Shown piece by piece: positions 17,282-26,052 of a DNA stretch of 64,000 nucleotides; position 1 is the first letter of the stretch, and each line of letters begins with the position of its first letter. Position numbers and translations under genes: made by a program. Source of the stretch: JAJDOD01 sp039024895 (GTDB lineage: Bacteria; Pseudomonadota; Alphaproteobacteria; Rhodobacterales; Rhodobacteraceae). The stretch spans positions 62,001 through 126,000 of the forward strand of contig JBCCPJ010000005.1 in the NCBI GenBank assembly GCA_039024895.1. The letters run 5' to 3'. The notes under the pieces are model-generated. The model was given only the letters and a program-made list of their open reading frames with translations. It searched no databases and had not been told where the DNA came from.

Positions 17282-18942
17282 GTAAGGATCGACTGATCTA
17301 CTTGCCGTTCGGGGGCGCGGGCGAGATTGGCATGAACACCTATGTCTACGGTTGGGGCGCGCCGGGCAAAGAACGGCTTATACTTGCAGATTTGGGTGTG
17401 ACTTTCCCGGATATGGATAGCTCGCCCGGTGTCGATCTGATCATGGCGGATATTGAATGGCTCGCCGAGCGCGCCGAGCGGATCGAAGGAATTTTTATCA
17501 CCCATGCCCATGAAGACCACGTTGGCGCGGTCGGCCATCTCTTTTCCGAGTTGAAGGCACTCATCTACGCCCGTGCCTTCACCGGGCATCACGCCCGGCG
17601 CAAGGTGGAGGAACAGGGCCACGACCCGGAAAGCGTGAACATTACCCCCGCTTGGCCGGAACAGGTTGAGGCTGGGCCGTTTAAGGTCGGGTTTGCGCCG
17701 ATCAGCCACTCCATCCCGGAAAGCTCCGCACTCATCATCGATACACCCGCCGGGCGGATTGTGCATACGGGCGACTTCAAAGTAGATGAAACGCCCCTTG
17801 TTGGGGAGCCGTTCAATGAAGGTTTCTGGCGCGGTATCGGGAAGGAAGGTGTCCACGCGCTGGTCTGCGATAGCACCAATGTCATGTCGCCGCAGCCCGG
17901 GCGGTCGGAAGCCACGGTGGGTCCAGAAATCGTCAAGCTCGTGGAAAATGCTCCGGGCATGTTCGTGGCAACGACTTTCGCATCCAACGTGGCGCGGGTA
18001 AAGACACTGGCGGATGCGGGCGTCGAAGCGGGACGCTCTGTTTGTCTGCTCGGGCGCGCCATGCGCCGCATGATCGAGGCCGCGGTACTGACCGGTGTTG
18101 TGACAGATTTTCCCACGACTATTTCCCCCGAAGAGGCGGAGGAGATACCCCGCCAAAATCTGATGCTCCTGGTGACAGGGAGCCAGGGGGAGCGCCGCGC
18201 TGCCAGTGCCGCATTGTCGCGTGGAAAGTATCTCGGGCTGGAATTGGCGGAAGGGGATACCTTTCTCTTTTCGTCAAAGACCATCCCGGGGAACGAGAAA
18301 GGCGTGATCCGTATCGTCAATGCGCTATCTGAAAAGGGCGTTGACGTGGTCGATGACAGCTCGAACCTCTACCACGTCTCCGGCCACGCAAACTGCCCGG
18401 ACTTGGAGCGGATGCATAATATATTGAGCCCGCGCATGGTGATCCCCATGCATGGCGAGCATCGGCACCTCCGGGAACACGCTAAACTGGCCAGGGCAAA
18501 AGGGATAGCTTCGGTGGTCGCGGTCAACGGTTCGATGGTTGATATGACTGGTCAAGCCCCTGATATTGTTGAGTATATCGAAGCAGGTCGCACCTACCTT
18601 GATGGCAAGGTCAAATACGGCGCTTTGGACGGCATCGTGCGCGATCGCCTCCGCATGGCGATGAACGGTCACGTGTGTGTATCCGTTGCTTTGGAAGATG
18701 ACGAGATGATCGGCGAGCCGTGGGTCGATTTGATGGGCTTGCCTGAAATCGGAACTTCAGGCGCGGCACTTTCCGATATTTTGGAAGAAGACCTCAGCCA
18801 AATGATCGGGCGGGCCAGCCGCAAGACGCGCAGCGACGACGACGATCTTGAAGAAGATATTCGACGGGCTGTCCGGCGCAGCGCGGACGATGAAATTGGC
18901 AAGAAACCGGAAGTCACCGTGGTGATCAGTCGCTTGAGCTGA
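17278..18942 (+). CDS. rnj: Ribonuclease J
   Basis: 554 residues, a metallo-beta-lactamase/beta-CASP nuclease with 5'-3' exo- and endonuclease activity on RNA. The zinc-site motif THAHEDHVGAVGHL starts near residue 75; further metal ligands lie in HTGDFKVDETP near 162. The beta-CASP motifs appear as CDSTNV near 198, TGSQGERRAA near 300 and VSGHANCPDL near 366. The order birA-coaX-rnj is conserved in alphaproteobacteria. Overlaps gph by one base. Confidence 0.94.
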   Translation: MSKDRLIYLPFGGAGEIGMNTYVYGWGAPGKERLILADLGVTFPDMDSSPGVDLIMADIEWLAERAERIEGIFITHAHEDHVGAVGHLFSELKALIYARAFTGHHARRKVEEQGHDPESVNITPAWPEQVEAGPFKVGFAPISHSIPESSALIIDTPAGRIVHTGDFKVDETPLVGEPFNEGFWRGIGKEGVHALVCDSTNVMSPQPGRSEATVGPEIVKLVENAPGMFVATTFASNVARVKTLADAGVEAGRSVCLLGRAMRRMIEAAVLTGVVTDFPTTISPEEAEEIPRQNLMLLVTGSQGERRAASAALSRGKYLGLELAEGDTFLFSSKTIPGNEKGVIRIVNALSEKGVDVVDDSSNLYHVSGHANCPDLERMHNILSPRMVIPMHGEHRHLREHAKLARAKGIASVVAVNGSMVDMTGQAPDIVEYIEAGRTYLDGKVKYGALDGIVRDRLRMAMNGHVCVSVALEDDEMIGEPWVDLMGLPEIGTSGAALSDILEEDLSQMIGRASRKTRSDDDDLEEDIRRAVRRSADDEIGKKPEVTVVISRLS

Positions 18943-19592
18943 TGATACCGGTCCTCTTCGATCTGGATGGCACGTTGATTGACAGCCTCCCGAACATCGG
19001 GGAGGCGGCGAATGTGATACTGCAGGCGCGTAATCTTCCCGCGCTGCCGCCTTCTGTCGTTGCCACGTTCGTCGGGCTTGGGGAGGAAGTCTTTGTCGAC
19101 CGTCTCATCGCGGCGACCGATCTGCCGACCACGGATCGGGACACCATTATGCAACAGTTTATCTCAGAATATAAACGCGTGGCCCAAGACACGCGGTGTT
19201 TTCCCGGTGTCTCTCGCGCTTTGGGCGCCCTCAAGGCGCGGGGCGCGAAGATGGGGATTGTGACCAACAAACCCCGGGCTCCTATGCAGCCGACGCTCGA
19301 AGCGGCAGAGCTCACTTCGTTTTTCGACGTTGTAGTGGCGGGCGATGATCTTCCTACACGAAAACCGGACGCAGCGCCGCTGCGCCACGCCATGGCGGAA
19401 CTTGGCGCTGTTAATTGCGTCTATATCGGCGATACGCCCATCGATGCAGAGACCGCACGCGCGTCGGCGGTGCCGTTTGGTCTTTTCACCGAAGGCATAC
19501 GCACCGTCCCGATCAAAGACATCCACCATGACTTTGCCTTTGACCATTTCGATAATCTGATCGGAACTCTGGAGCAGAACGGCGCACTCTAA
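18942..19592 (+). CDS. gph: HAD-family phosphoglycolate phosphatase
   Basis: 216 residues. HAD motif I is FDLDGTLIDS at residues 6-15, motif II is IVTNKPR near 106 and motifs III/IV are TRKPDAAPLRHA near 143 and YIGDTPIDAETARAS near 162. The helical cap inserted after motif I fits subclass IA, as in Gph. Substrate could be 2-phosphoglycolate or another small phosphate; sequence alone does not settle this. Convergent with rhlE, 14 bases apart, with no terminator hairpin visible in the gap. Confidence 0.85.
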   Translation: MIPVLFDLDGTLIDSLPNIGEAANVILQARNLPALPPSVVATFVGLGEEVFVDRLIAATDLPTTDRDTIMQQFISEYKRVAQDTRCFPGVSRALGALKARGAKMGIVTNKPRAPMQPTLEAAELTSFFDVVVAGDDLPTRKPDAAPLRHAMAELGAVNCVYIGDTPIDAETARASAVPFGLFTEGIRTVPIKDIHHDFAFDHFDNLIGTLEQNGAL

Positions 19593-19606
19593 GACGCGCT
19601 AAGCGG

Positions 19607-20977
19607 TTAGCTCGCTTTCCGCTCATCAAAACTCATCGCAATGAAGCTTGGCATGTGGTCACCCATACCAACTGTCTTCTTGCCAGTGTTTCGATCATTT
19701 CCGCGCCGCGATCTGGGCTCGGTGGGTTGTGCCTCAACTGGCTCAACACTGGGCGTAGCCTCTTTGCGTTGACGGCTGCGCGTGCGCTTAGGTTTTTCGT
19801 CCGTTTTCTCAGGGGCGGACACAACTTCAGCGACCGGGTTTTCGGCGCGCGTAATCTCTTTGTTGATGAGCTTCTCGATGGCCGCGAGGTTCTTGTCGTC
19901 GGACGGGGCGGAAATCATGACCGCCTTGCCCTCACGCCCGGCGCGTCCGGTTCTGCCAATCCGGTGCACATAGTCCTCGGAATGGGACGGCACATCGTAA
20001 TTGAACACGTGGCTAACGCTCGGGATATCGAGGCCGCGGGCGGCCACGTCGGATGCCACGAGGAAACGCAGCCCGCCATCGCGGAAAGAATCGAGCGTCT
20101 TCGTGCGTTGCGACTGATCGAGGTCGCCGTGGATCGCCGCTGCATCAAGACCGTGCTTTTTCAATGACTTAGCGACAATATCCACATCAACTTTGCGATT
20201 GCAAAAGACAATAGCGTTTGAACAAGCCTCGCCCTCGCGCTCAATCAATGCCCGCAGCAAATCCCGCTTTTCCTTGGCCGTGCGATCGCGACGCGAGGGT
20301 TTAATCAAAACCACCTCTTGCTCAATCGTCTCAGAGGCCGTTGCCTGTCGTGCGACTTCGATGCGCTCAGGATTGGAAAGGAAGGTATTCGTGATCCGCT
20401 CAATCTCGGGCGCCATCGTCGCGCTAAAGAACAGCGTTTGGCGTGTAAAGGGCGTCAAAGAGAAGATACGTTCGATATCGGGGATAAAGCCCATATCGAG
20501 CATCCGATCGGCTTCATCTACCACCATGATCTGCACGCCTGTTAGCAACAGTTTTCCGCGCTCGAAATGATCAAGGAGGCGTCCCGGCGTTGCGATCAGC
20601 ACGTCGACACCCCGGTCGATCAGCAGGTCTTGTTCCTTGAAACTCACACCGCCAATAAGAAGCGCCTTCGTCAGCTTAACGTTCTGCGCGTAGGTGTCGA
20701 AATTTTCCGCCACTTGAGCGGCCAACTCGCGTGTCGGGCATAACACCAGACTACGCGGCATGCGGGCGCGGGCACGACCCCGAGCAAGCATGGAAATCAT
20801 CGGCAGAGTGAAGCTCGCGGTTTTCCCCGTCCCCGTCTGCGCAATCCCCAGAACATCGCGACCGTCAAGGGCAGGGGGAATAGCGCCCGCCTGAATAGGA
20901 GTTGGGCTTTCGTAGCCAGCCGCTTCCACGGCTTTCAAGACTTTTGGCGATAGTGCCAGATCAGAGAATTTTGTCAT
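19607..20977 (-). CDS. rhlE: DEAD-box ATP-dependent RNA helicase (RhlE type)
   Basis: 456 residues from ATG 20977 (MTKFSDLALS); an upstream reading to 21103 lacks family similarity. Helicase motifs run in order: Q motif YESPTPIQAGAIPPAL, motif I AQTGTGKTASF, Ia PTRELAAQV, DEAD in VVDEADRMLDMGF, motif III FFSATM, and motif VI HRIGRTGRAGREG. The C-terminal 80 residues are basic and Pro/Arg-rich, typical of RNA-binding tails. Likely works in ribosome assembly or RNA turnover. RhlE rather than another DEAD subtype is the best match by motif context. Confidence 0.88.
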   Translation of the reverse strand: MTKFSDLALSPKVLKAVEAAGYESPTPIQAGAIPPALDGRDVLGIAQTGTGKTASFTLPMISMLARGRARARMPRSLVLCPTRELAAQVAENFDTYAQNVKLTKALLIGGVSFKEQDLLIDRGVDVLIATPGRLLDHFERGKLLLTGVQIMVVDEADRMLDMGFIPDIERIFSLTPFTRQTLFFSATMAPEIERITNTFLSNPERIEVARQATASETIEQEVVLIKPSRRDRTAKEKRDLLRALIEREGEACSNAIVFCNRKVDVDIVAKSLKKHGLDAAAIHGDLDQSQRTKTLDSFRDGGLRFLVASDVAARGLDIPSVSHVFNYDVPSHSEDYVHRIGRTGRAGREGKAVMISAPSDDKNLAAIEKLINKEITRAENPVAEVVSAPEKTDEKPKRTRSRQRKEATPSVEPVEAQPTEPRSRRGNDRNTGKKTVGMGDHMPSFIAMSFDERKAS

Positions 20978-21047
20978 ATCGGTCCATATTTCACGGACCA
21001 ATTTCGCGGCCCGTCGGCTTACGCGGCAGGTCCGTATGACCACAGGC

Positions 21048-21056
21048 TTATCCACA
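21048..21056 (+). promoter_or_regulatory. Exact DnaA box (TTATCCACA)
   Basis: Perfect match to the 9-mer DnaA consensus, 71 bases upstream of the rhlE start on the opposite strand. It could regulate rhlE or belong to a DnaA-binding cluster with the copy at 21275. Confidence 0.5.
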
Positions 21057-21274
21057 AGCCGCCGCAGTGCCCGTGGGTTAATTGAAAGCAGCCTGGGCGT
21101 CAATCTGTTTGGCTAACCTGTGAACAAAACAACGAAATTTGTGACTTTGTTTCGATGCTGCGCATCTTTCGCCGATAAGTTCACGGTGTCTTCCACATGC
21201 TTCGCGCTTTTTCGCGAACGCGACCGAGTACAACAGCCTATCGTTTCGCCGCAACTTTTGCGTAGAAGGCCAAG

Positions 21275-21283
21275 TTATCCACA
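21275..21283 (+). promoter_or_regulatory. Exact DnaA box (TTATCCACA)
   Basis: Second perfect consensus 9-mer, same orientation, 227 bases from the first and 17 bases beyond the 3' end of the lipoprotein gene at 21300. Confidence 0.5.
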
Positions 21284-21299
21284 CGCTGTTTTCCTGACG

Positions 21300-21728
21300 T
21301 CAAAGATGTTCGAAAGCCGCTGGCGTGAGTTTAATCTGATAACAGGTTTCTAAGCCGCAAAGGGAAACGATCAAACCCGTTTGTCTGCCGACCGCGATCA
21401 ATTGCTCTGACAGGATTAGAAGCCCATGCTCTGTTATAAGCCCCTGTTCTTCCTCACTTTCCAAGCGCTTATAGGTAAGAGTAGCACCGTTGGCCGAGGC
21501 TTGGGCAATGCCGGGAAAGCGTCCATCGCGCCGCCGAACGGCTGTCAAAAGTCCCGGCCCATGGCCGCGTATGGTCACAACCTCCGCCGTGGTGGAAACG
21601 ATATCGGGTAATCGCGCGACGGGCGCAAAGCCTGTAGGCGCATGACGCTCGCCATGTGGGATGTGTTTTTCGGGCGCCGCAGAACACGCGGCGAGCGCGA
21701 TCAAGATCGCAACCAAAGATACTCTCAT
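21300..21728 (-). CDS. Small putative lipoprotein of unknown function
   Basis: 142 residues from ATG 21728 (MRVSLVAILIALAACSAAPE). A short hydrophobic signal and lipobox LAAC place the lipidated Cys at residue 15. The mature part contains a beta-rich region (VVTIRGHGPGLLTAVRRRDG) and a CGLETC pair near the C-terminus. An in-frame start seven codons upstream would give an unusual signal and is not preferred. No domain recognised. It sits between prfC and rhlE on the same strand but 74 bases from prfC. Confidence 0.7.
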   Translation of the reverse strand: MRVSLVAILIALAACSAAPEKHIPHGERHAPTGFAPVARLPDIVSTTAEVVTIRGHGPGLLTAVRRRDGRFPGIAQASANGATLTYKRLESEEEQGLITEHGLLILSEQLIAVGRQTGLIVSLCGLETCYQIKLTPAAFEHL

Positions 21729-21802
21729 AACCGCAAGGCTGAGGATCAAAACCTAAGAAATACTGAACAGCGGCAGATAAGCTCTTAGGAATGAAATTAA
21801 GT

Positions 21803-23413
21803 TCAGACGACCTGCATTTCTTTCGTAGCCGACAAGCTCAGGTCCGGATGATCGCGTTCGATGCGGTCGATATCCCACTGTAATCGCGTCAGAAACACCA
21901 CGTCACCGTCATTGTCATGGGCAATGTGCTGTTTGTTTGCGTTGACGAAAGCGTCGAGCTTGTCCTGGGGGCCGCTGACCCACCGGGCGGACGTAAATTG
22001 GGACGTCTCAAACCTTACAGGAAGCCCGTATTCCAGTTCGATACGGCTCGCCAGAACCTCGAATTGTAATTGCCCGACCACCCCAACGATAAAGCCGGAA
22101 CCGATGGAGGGTTTGAACACCTTTGCCGCGCCTTCCTCGGCAAATTGCATCAGGGCCTTGTCGAGATGCTTCGCTTTCATGGGGTCGCCCGCGCGGACGC
22201 CCCGCAACAATTCGGGCGCAAAACTCGGGATGCCGGTAACGCGGAGCGCTTCGCCCTCCGTCAGGGTATCACCGATCCGCAATTGCCCATGGTTGGGGAT
22301 GCCGATGATGTCGCCCGCCCAAGCCTCTTCCGCGAGTTCCCGGTCGGACGCGAGAAAGAGCACAGGGTTGGAGATCGCCATGGGCTTCTTTGATCGCACG
22401 TGGTGCAGCTTCATCCCCCGTGTGAAGTGTCCGGAGGCCATGCGCACAAATGCCACACGGTCGCGGTGTTTGGGGTCCATATTGGCTTGCACCTTGAAGA
22501 CGAACCCGGCGACCGTTGTCTCCTCCGGGCTGACCTGACGCGGTTCCGCGGATTGCGGTTGTGGCAAGGGCCCGTAGTCGCCGATGCCGTCCATGAGGTC
22601 CTTCACGCCAAAGGAGTTAATCGCTGAGCCGAACCAAATCGGTGTCAGCGTTCCGTCGAGAAAGGCCTGCCGGTCAAACGACGGCAGCAATTCGCGCGCC
22701 ATTTCAACCTCTTCCCGAAGCTGCGCCAAAAGGGCCTCTGGGATGTGCTGTTCCAGTTTCGGATCATCGAGACCGTCGATCTTAATGGATTCCGCAACTT
22801 TGTTCCGGTCGGCCCGCTCCATAAGTTCGAGCCGGTCGTTCAACATGTCGTACGAGCCCAGGAAATCGCGCCCCATGCCGATGGGCCAGGAGGCGGGCGT
22901 CACATCAATCGCAAGGCTTTCTTGGATCTCGTCAATTATCTCGAAGGTTTCGCGGCTCTCTCGGTCCATTTTGTTGCAAAAGGTCAAGGTCGGCAGATCG
23001 CGCATGCGACAGACTTCGAACAGTTTTTGCGTCTGACTTTCGACGCCCTTGGCGCCATCGATCACCATGATGGCCGCATCCACAGCCGTCAGCGTGCGGT
23101 AGGTGTCTTCCGAGAAGTCCGAGTGGCCGGGCGTATCCACCAAGTTGAACCGAAAGTCGCGGTAATCGAAGGACATGGCCGAGGCACTCACGGAAATACC
23201 CCGGTCCTTTTCCATCGCCATGAAGTCGGACCGGGTGCGCCGCGCTTCCCCCTTAGCGCGCACCTGACCCGCCATCTGGATAGCGCCGCCGTAAAGCAGG
23301 AATTTCTCCGTTAAAGTGGTTTTGCCGGCGTCCGGGTGCGAGATAATCGCGAAGGTGCGGCGCCGCGCAATTTGCGGCGGCAGATCCGGGGTATTTGAAG
23401 CTCGATCCAACAT
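21803..23413 (-). CDS. prfC: Peptide chain release factor 3
   Basis: 536 residues from ATG 23413 (MLDRASNTPDLP); a longer reading to 23530 adds a leader unlike the family. RF3 is a GTPase that recycles RF1/RF2 from the ribosome after termination. GTPase motifs: SHPDAGKTTLTEK (G1), DRGISVSAS (G2 region), VDTPGHSDF (G3) and NKMDRE (G4). EF-G-like domains follow, including GVVGQLQFEVL near residue 440. The divergent gap to the next + gene is 136 bases. Confidence 0.95.
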   Translation of the reverse strand: MLDRASNTPDLPPQIARRRTFAIISHPDAGKTTLTEKFLLYGGAIQMAGQVRAKGEARRTRSDFMAMEKDRGISVSASAMSFDYRDFRFNLVDTPGHSDFSEDTYRTLTAVDAAIMVIDGAKGVESQTQKLFEVCRMRDLPTLTFCNKMDRESRETFEIIDEIQESLAIDVTPASWPIGMGRDFLGSYDMLNDRLELMERADRNKVAESIKIDGLDDPKLEQHIPEALLAQLREEVEMARELLPSFDRQAFLDGTLTPIWFGSAINSFGVKDLMDGIGDYGPLPQPQSAEPRQVSPEETTVAGFVFKVQANMDPKHRDRVAFVRMASGHFTRGMKLHHVRSKKPMAISNPVLFLASDRELAEEAWAGDIIGIPNHGQLRIGDTLTEGEALRVTGIPSFAPELLRGVRAGDPMKAKHLDKALMQFAEEGAAKVFKPSIGSGFIVGVVGQLQFEVLASRIELEYGLPVRFETSQFTSARWVSGPQDKLDAFVNANKQHIAHDNDGDVVFLTRLQWDIDRIERDHPDLSLSATKEMQVV

Positions 23414-23549
23414 GATCGGCGATATAATGCGGCAACTGCCGATGTGCACGCGGATTGTTGTTGCTTTGACATATGCAATGGTTAATATGAGAACGTAACA
23501 AGAACAAAATTCGAGCGGGATCAATCTCAACTCTCAGGGAGAACCCCAG

Positions 23550-23921
23550 ATGAACACTCAAGAAATTGCGCAAAAACTCTATCAGCATTGCCAGAATCAA
23601 ACCGAGGCCGAAGGGCTTAAAGAGCTCTATGCGCCGGACGCTGTCTCGGTTGAGCCCATGGCACCCGCCGGAATGGACCCGGTGAGCACGGGTATCGAGG
23701 CCATCCAAGCCAAGCATGATTGGTGGGGTGCTTCATTCGAAGTGCACGACGTTCAGATGGAGGGCCCTTACATCAACGGTGACAAGTTCAGCATCATCTT
23801 TGAGTTGGACAGCACCGAAATATCCTCTGGCAACCGTTGGAAGGGCAAGGAAATCGCGCTCTACGAGGTGGAGAACGGCAAGATTGCGCGTGAAACCTTC
23901 ATGATGATGCCCATGGGCTGA
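23550..23921 (+). CDS. NTF2/SnoaL-like protein
   Basis: 123 residues with the alternating helix-sheet pattern of the NTF2 fold: N-terminal helices (IAQKLYQHCQ, LKELYAPDAV), then strands VHDVQMEGPYI, KFSIIFELDST and IALYEVENGKI, ending in KIARETFMMMPMG. Members of this fold act as small enzymes or ligand-binding domains; no catalytic dyad can be assigned. The ATG follows AGGGAGAA. Stands alone, 118 bases before the SDR gene. Confidence 0.7.
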   Translation: MNTQEIAQKLYQHCQNQTEAEGLKELYAPDAVSVEPMAPAGMDPVSTGIEAIQAKHDWWGASFEVHDVQMEGPYINGDKFSIIFELDSTEISSGNRWKGKEIALYEVENGKIARETFMMMPMG

Positions 23922-24038
23922 CGTGCCCAATACGCAAACAGCCTCCCGTTTCGAAACGCGAATGAGCTCTGGTGGTTCTTTTGGGCTAGCGCGTTTCCAC
24001 TCTCAGGTGCTACGGCACGTCAAAACGGGAGGCGTTCC

Positions 24039-24818
24039 ATGGATTTAGGTATCAAAGGCAAACGGGCTCTGGTCTGCGCGTCATCGAAAGGTCTGGGGCG
24101 GGGCTGTGCGGAGGCTCTGGCCGAAGCGGGCGTTGATATTGTCCTAAACGCGCGCGGGGCGGAGGCGTTGGACGCCACCGCGGAAGCCATCCGCACCAAG
24201 CACAGCGTCAAGGTCACGGCGGTGGCGGCAGACATCACAAGCGACGATGGGCAGGCCGAGGTCCTCGCCGCCGCCGGTACGATTGATATCCTCGTCAATA
24301 ATGCGGGCGGGCCGCCGCCGGGCCTGTGGAGCGACTGGACGCGTGATGACTTCATCAAGGCGCTTGATGCGAATATGTTGACGCCCATCGCCCTTATGAA
24401 AGCTGTTTTGCCTGGCATGATGGAGCGCGGTTGGGGGCGCGTTGTGAACATAACTTCGCAATCGGTAAAATCCCCGATCCCCGTTCTGGGCTTGTCCAAC
24501 TCGGCCCGCGCTGGCTTGACCGGTTACGTCGCAGGGACGGCGCGGCAAGTGGCGCCGTCGGGCGTCGTCATCAACAACCTGCTGCCGGGCATCCACGCGA
24601 CGGATCGCGCTATCGGTCTCGACACCGGCGCGGCGGAGGCGGGTGGCATCACCATTGATGAGGCGCGCCACAACCGCGAACAGACAATCCCGGCCCGCCG
24701 CTATGGTACGGCGGAAGAGTTCGGGCAGACCTGCGCCTTCATGTGCTCCCAGCACGCGGGCTTTATGATCGGCCAGAACATCCTCCTCGACGGCGGAGCC
24801 GTTAACGCCACGCTCTGA
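24039..24818 (+). CDS. SDR-family protein lacking the YxxxK catalytic pair
   Basis: 259 residues with a Rossmann fold: ASSKGLGRG at residues 14-22 (nucleotide loop), AADITSDD near 63, and NNAGG at 87-91. Catalytic Ser140 is present (NITSQSVKS), but the Tyr and Lys of YxxxK are replaced: the equivalent stretch reads LSNSARAG, giving Ser153 and Arg157. A divergent SDR group annotated as 3-oxoacyl-ACP reductase-like shares this LSN..R pattern. It may bind NAD(P) and carry out a different or no reduction. GGGAGG precedes the ATG. Confidence 0.8.
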   Translation: MDLGIKGKRALVCASSKGLGRGCAEALAEAGVDIVLNARGAEALDATAEAIRTKHSVKVTAVAADITSDDGQAEVLAAAGTIDILVNNAGGPPPGLWSDWTRDDFIKALDANMLTPIALMKAVLPGMMERGWGRVVNITSQSVKSPIPVLGLSNSARAGLTGYVAGTARQVAPSGVVINNLLPGIHATDRAIGLDTGAAEAGGITIDEARHNREQTIPARRYGTAEEFGQTCAFMCSQHAGFMIGQNILLDGGAVNATL

Positions 24819-24900
24819 GGACGCTTGCGCGCCAGCTGCCCGGTTGGTATCTGCCAGCACTTCCGAGTAAAACACTCGGGTTCCTGCGGTGAGAACAGGT

Positions 24901-25989
24901 GTGAGCGAAGAAACGGATGGGTTAAAGGTCGAAGGGCTGAGCTTTTCAGCCCAAGGTCGTGATATCGTCTCTGGCATTTCCCTAGACGTGCGATCCGGGC
25001 AGGTGACATGCTTGCTTGGCCCGTCGGGGTGCGGCAAATCAACCACGCTACGGATCATCGCGGGCGTCACGCAGCAAGACGCGGGCAGGGTATCGCTTGA
25101 CGGACGTCTATTGTCCGACGGTCGTCTCCATCTGCCCCCGGAAGAAAGGCGCATTGGCTTGATATTTCAGGACTTTGCGCTATTTCCGCATTTCAACGTT
25201 GCGCAGAATGTGGGGTTTGGGCTGAGCGACCCCAAGGCGGAACGTGCCGCTCGCGTTGCGGAAACTCTGGAGCGCGTGCATCTCACGGATTTTGCCGACG
25301 CCTTTCCGCACGAGCTATCTGGTGGCGAGCAACAGCGTGTCGCCCTCGCGCGGTCGATTGCCCCAAAGCCACGGGTCATGTTGATGGATGAGCCCTTTTC
25401 CGGTCTCGATAATCGCCTTCGCGATGGTATCCGTGACGAAACATTGGATATCCTCAAGGAAGAAGGCACTGCCGTTATTCTAGTCACCCATGAGCCTGAA
25501 GAAGCGATGCGGATGGCCGACGAGATCGCCTTGATGCGCAACGGCCAAATTGTACAGCAAGGGGCGCCTTACACGCTTTACAATGCACCCGTTGATCGTA
25601 TGGCCGCTGCATTTTTTAGTGATATCAACGCCATCCAGGGCAAAGTAGAAAGCGGCGTTGTAAAGACACCATTCGGCGAAATTGCCGCCCCCGGCCTACC
25701 GAACGGCGGGGAGGTCGATGTCATTATCCGACCGCAACATGTCGGTATCGATTTTGACCGAAATGGGCGTGGTCCGAACCCCACGGCGGAGGACGGCGTT
25801 CCGGTGCGCGGCATTGTCCGTCGAGCGAGGTTCATGGGATATGAGAGCCTTGTTGAGTTTCAGATGGACTATGATGGCTCGATGCTGAAAGCGACGGTGC
25901 CGTCGGTCTTTCTGCCGAAGCCCGGCAAAGTGCTATGGATAACGTTGCGGCGCAAACGATGTATGGTGCTTGCCGCAGGGGATGCTTGA
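24901..25989 (+). CDS. ABC transporter ATP-binding protein (FbpC/PotA-like, with TOBE domain)
   Basis: 362 residues from GTG 24901; GTG 24889 is an alternative. ATPase motifs: Walker A LGPSGCGKST near residue 40, Q-loop IFQDFALFPH near 92, signature LSGGEQQRVALARS near 140, Walker B VMLMDEPFSGLD near 159 and H-loop VTHEPEEA near 194. The last 120 residues include a TOBE-like domain (VIIRPQHVGI). Best resembles ATPases of ferric-iron or polyamine importers. No permease or binding-protein gene lies next to it, so its partner must be elsewhere. Confidence 0.85.
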   Translation: MSEETDGLKVEGLSFSAQGRDIVSGISLDVRSGQVTCLLGPSGCGKSTTLRIIAGVTQQDAGRVSLDGRLLSDGRLHLPPEERRIGLIFQDFALFPHFNVAQNVGFGLSDPKAERAARVAETLERVHLTDFADAFPHELSGGEQQRVALARSIAPKPRVMLMDEPFSGLDNRLRDGIRDETLDILKEEGTAVILVTHEPEEAMRMADEIALMRNGQIVQQGAPYTLYNAPVDRMAAAFFSDINAIQGKVESGVVKTPFGEIAAPGLPNGGEVDVIIRPQHVGIDFDRNGRGPNPTAEDGVPVRGIVRRARFMGYESLVEFQMDYDGSMLKATVPSVFLPKPGKVLWITLRRKRCMVLAAGDA

Positions 25990-26014
25990 GGTGAGCGTTG
26001 TATTTCCCTAGCAA

Positions 26015-26051
26015 GGAACATTTGAAAAGCGCCGCAGACTAGGCAAGAGGC
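26015..26051. other. Weak inverted repeat between convergent genes
   Basis: AGCGCC and GGCGCT arms flank about 15 bases in the 63-base gap between the ABC ATPase gene and the yafY-type gene. There is no T-run on either side, so a terminator role is doubtful. Confidence 0.2.
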
Positions 26052-26052
26052 G

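Larger units (their letters stand above)
20978..21299. other. 322-base intergenic region with clustered DnaA boxes
   Basis: No gene recognised here. It holds two exact TTATCCACA 9-mers, at 21048-21056 and 21275-21283, both in the same orientation, plus a one-mismatch box on the other strand (TGTGAACAA at 21119-21127) and a weaker TCTTCCACA at 21189-21197. The stretch 21115-21200 is AT-richer than its surroundings. It also carries the promoter region of rhlE (minus strand). Whether DnaA binds here cannot be told from sequence alone. Confidence 0.5.

Noticed and set aside
20978..21299. Chromosomal replication origin at the DnaA-box gap
   Set aside because: The boxes are real but dnaA, parAB, hemE or other usual origin neighbours are absent, and the nuo operon reads towards the site. 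Reported as DnaA-box cluster only.
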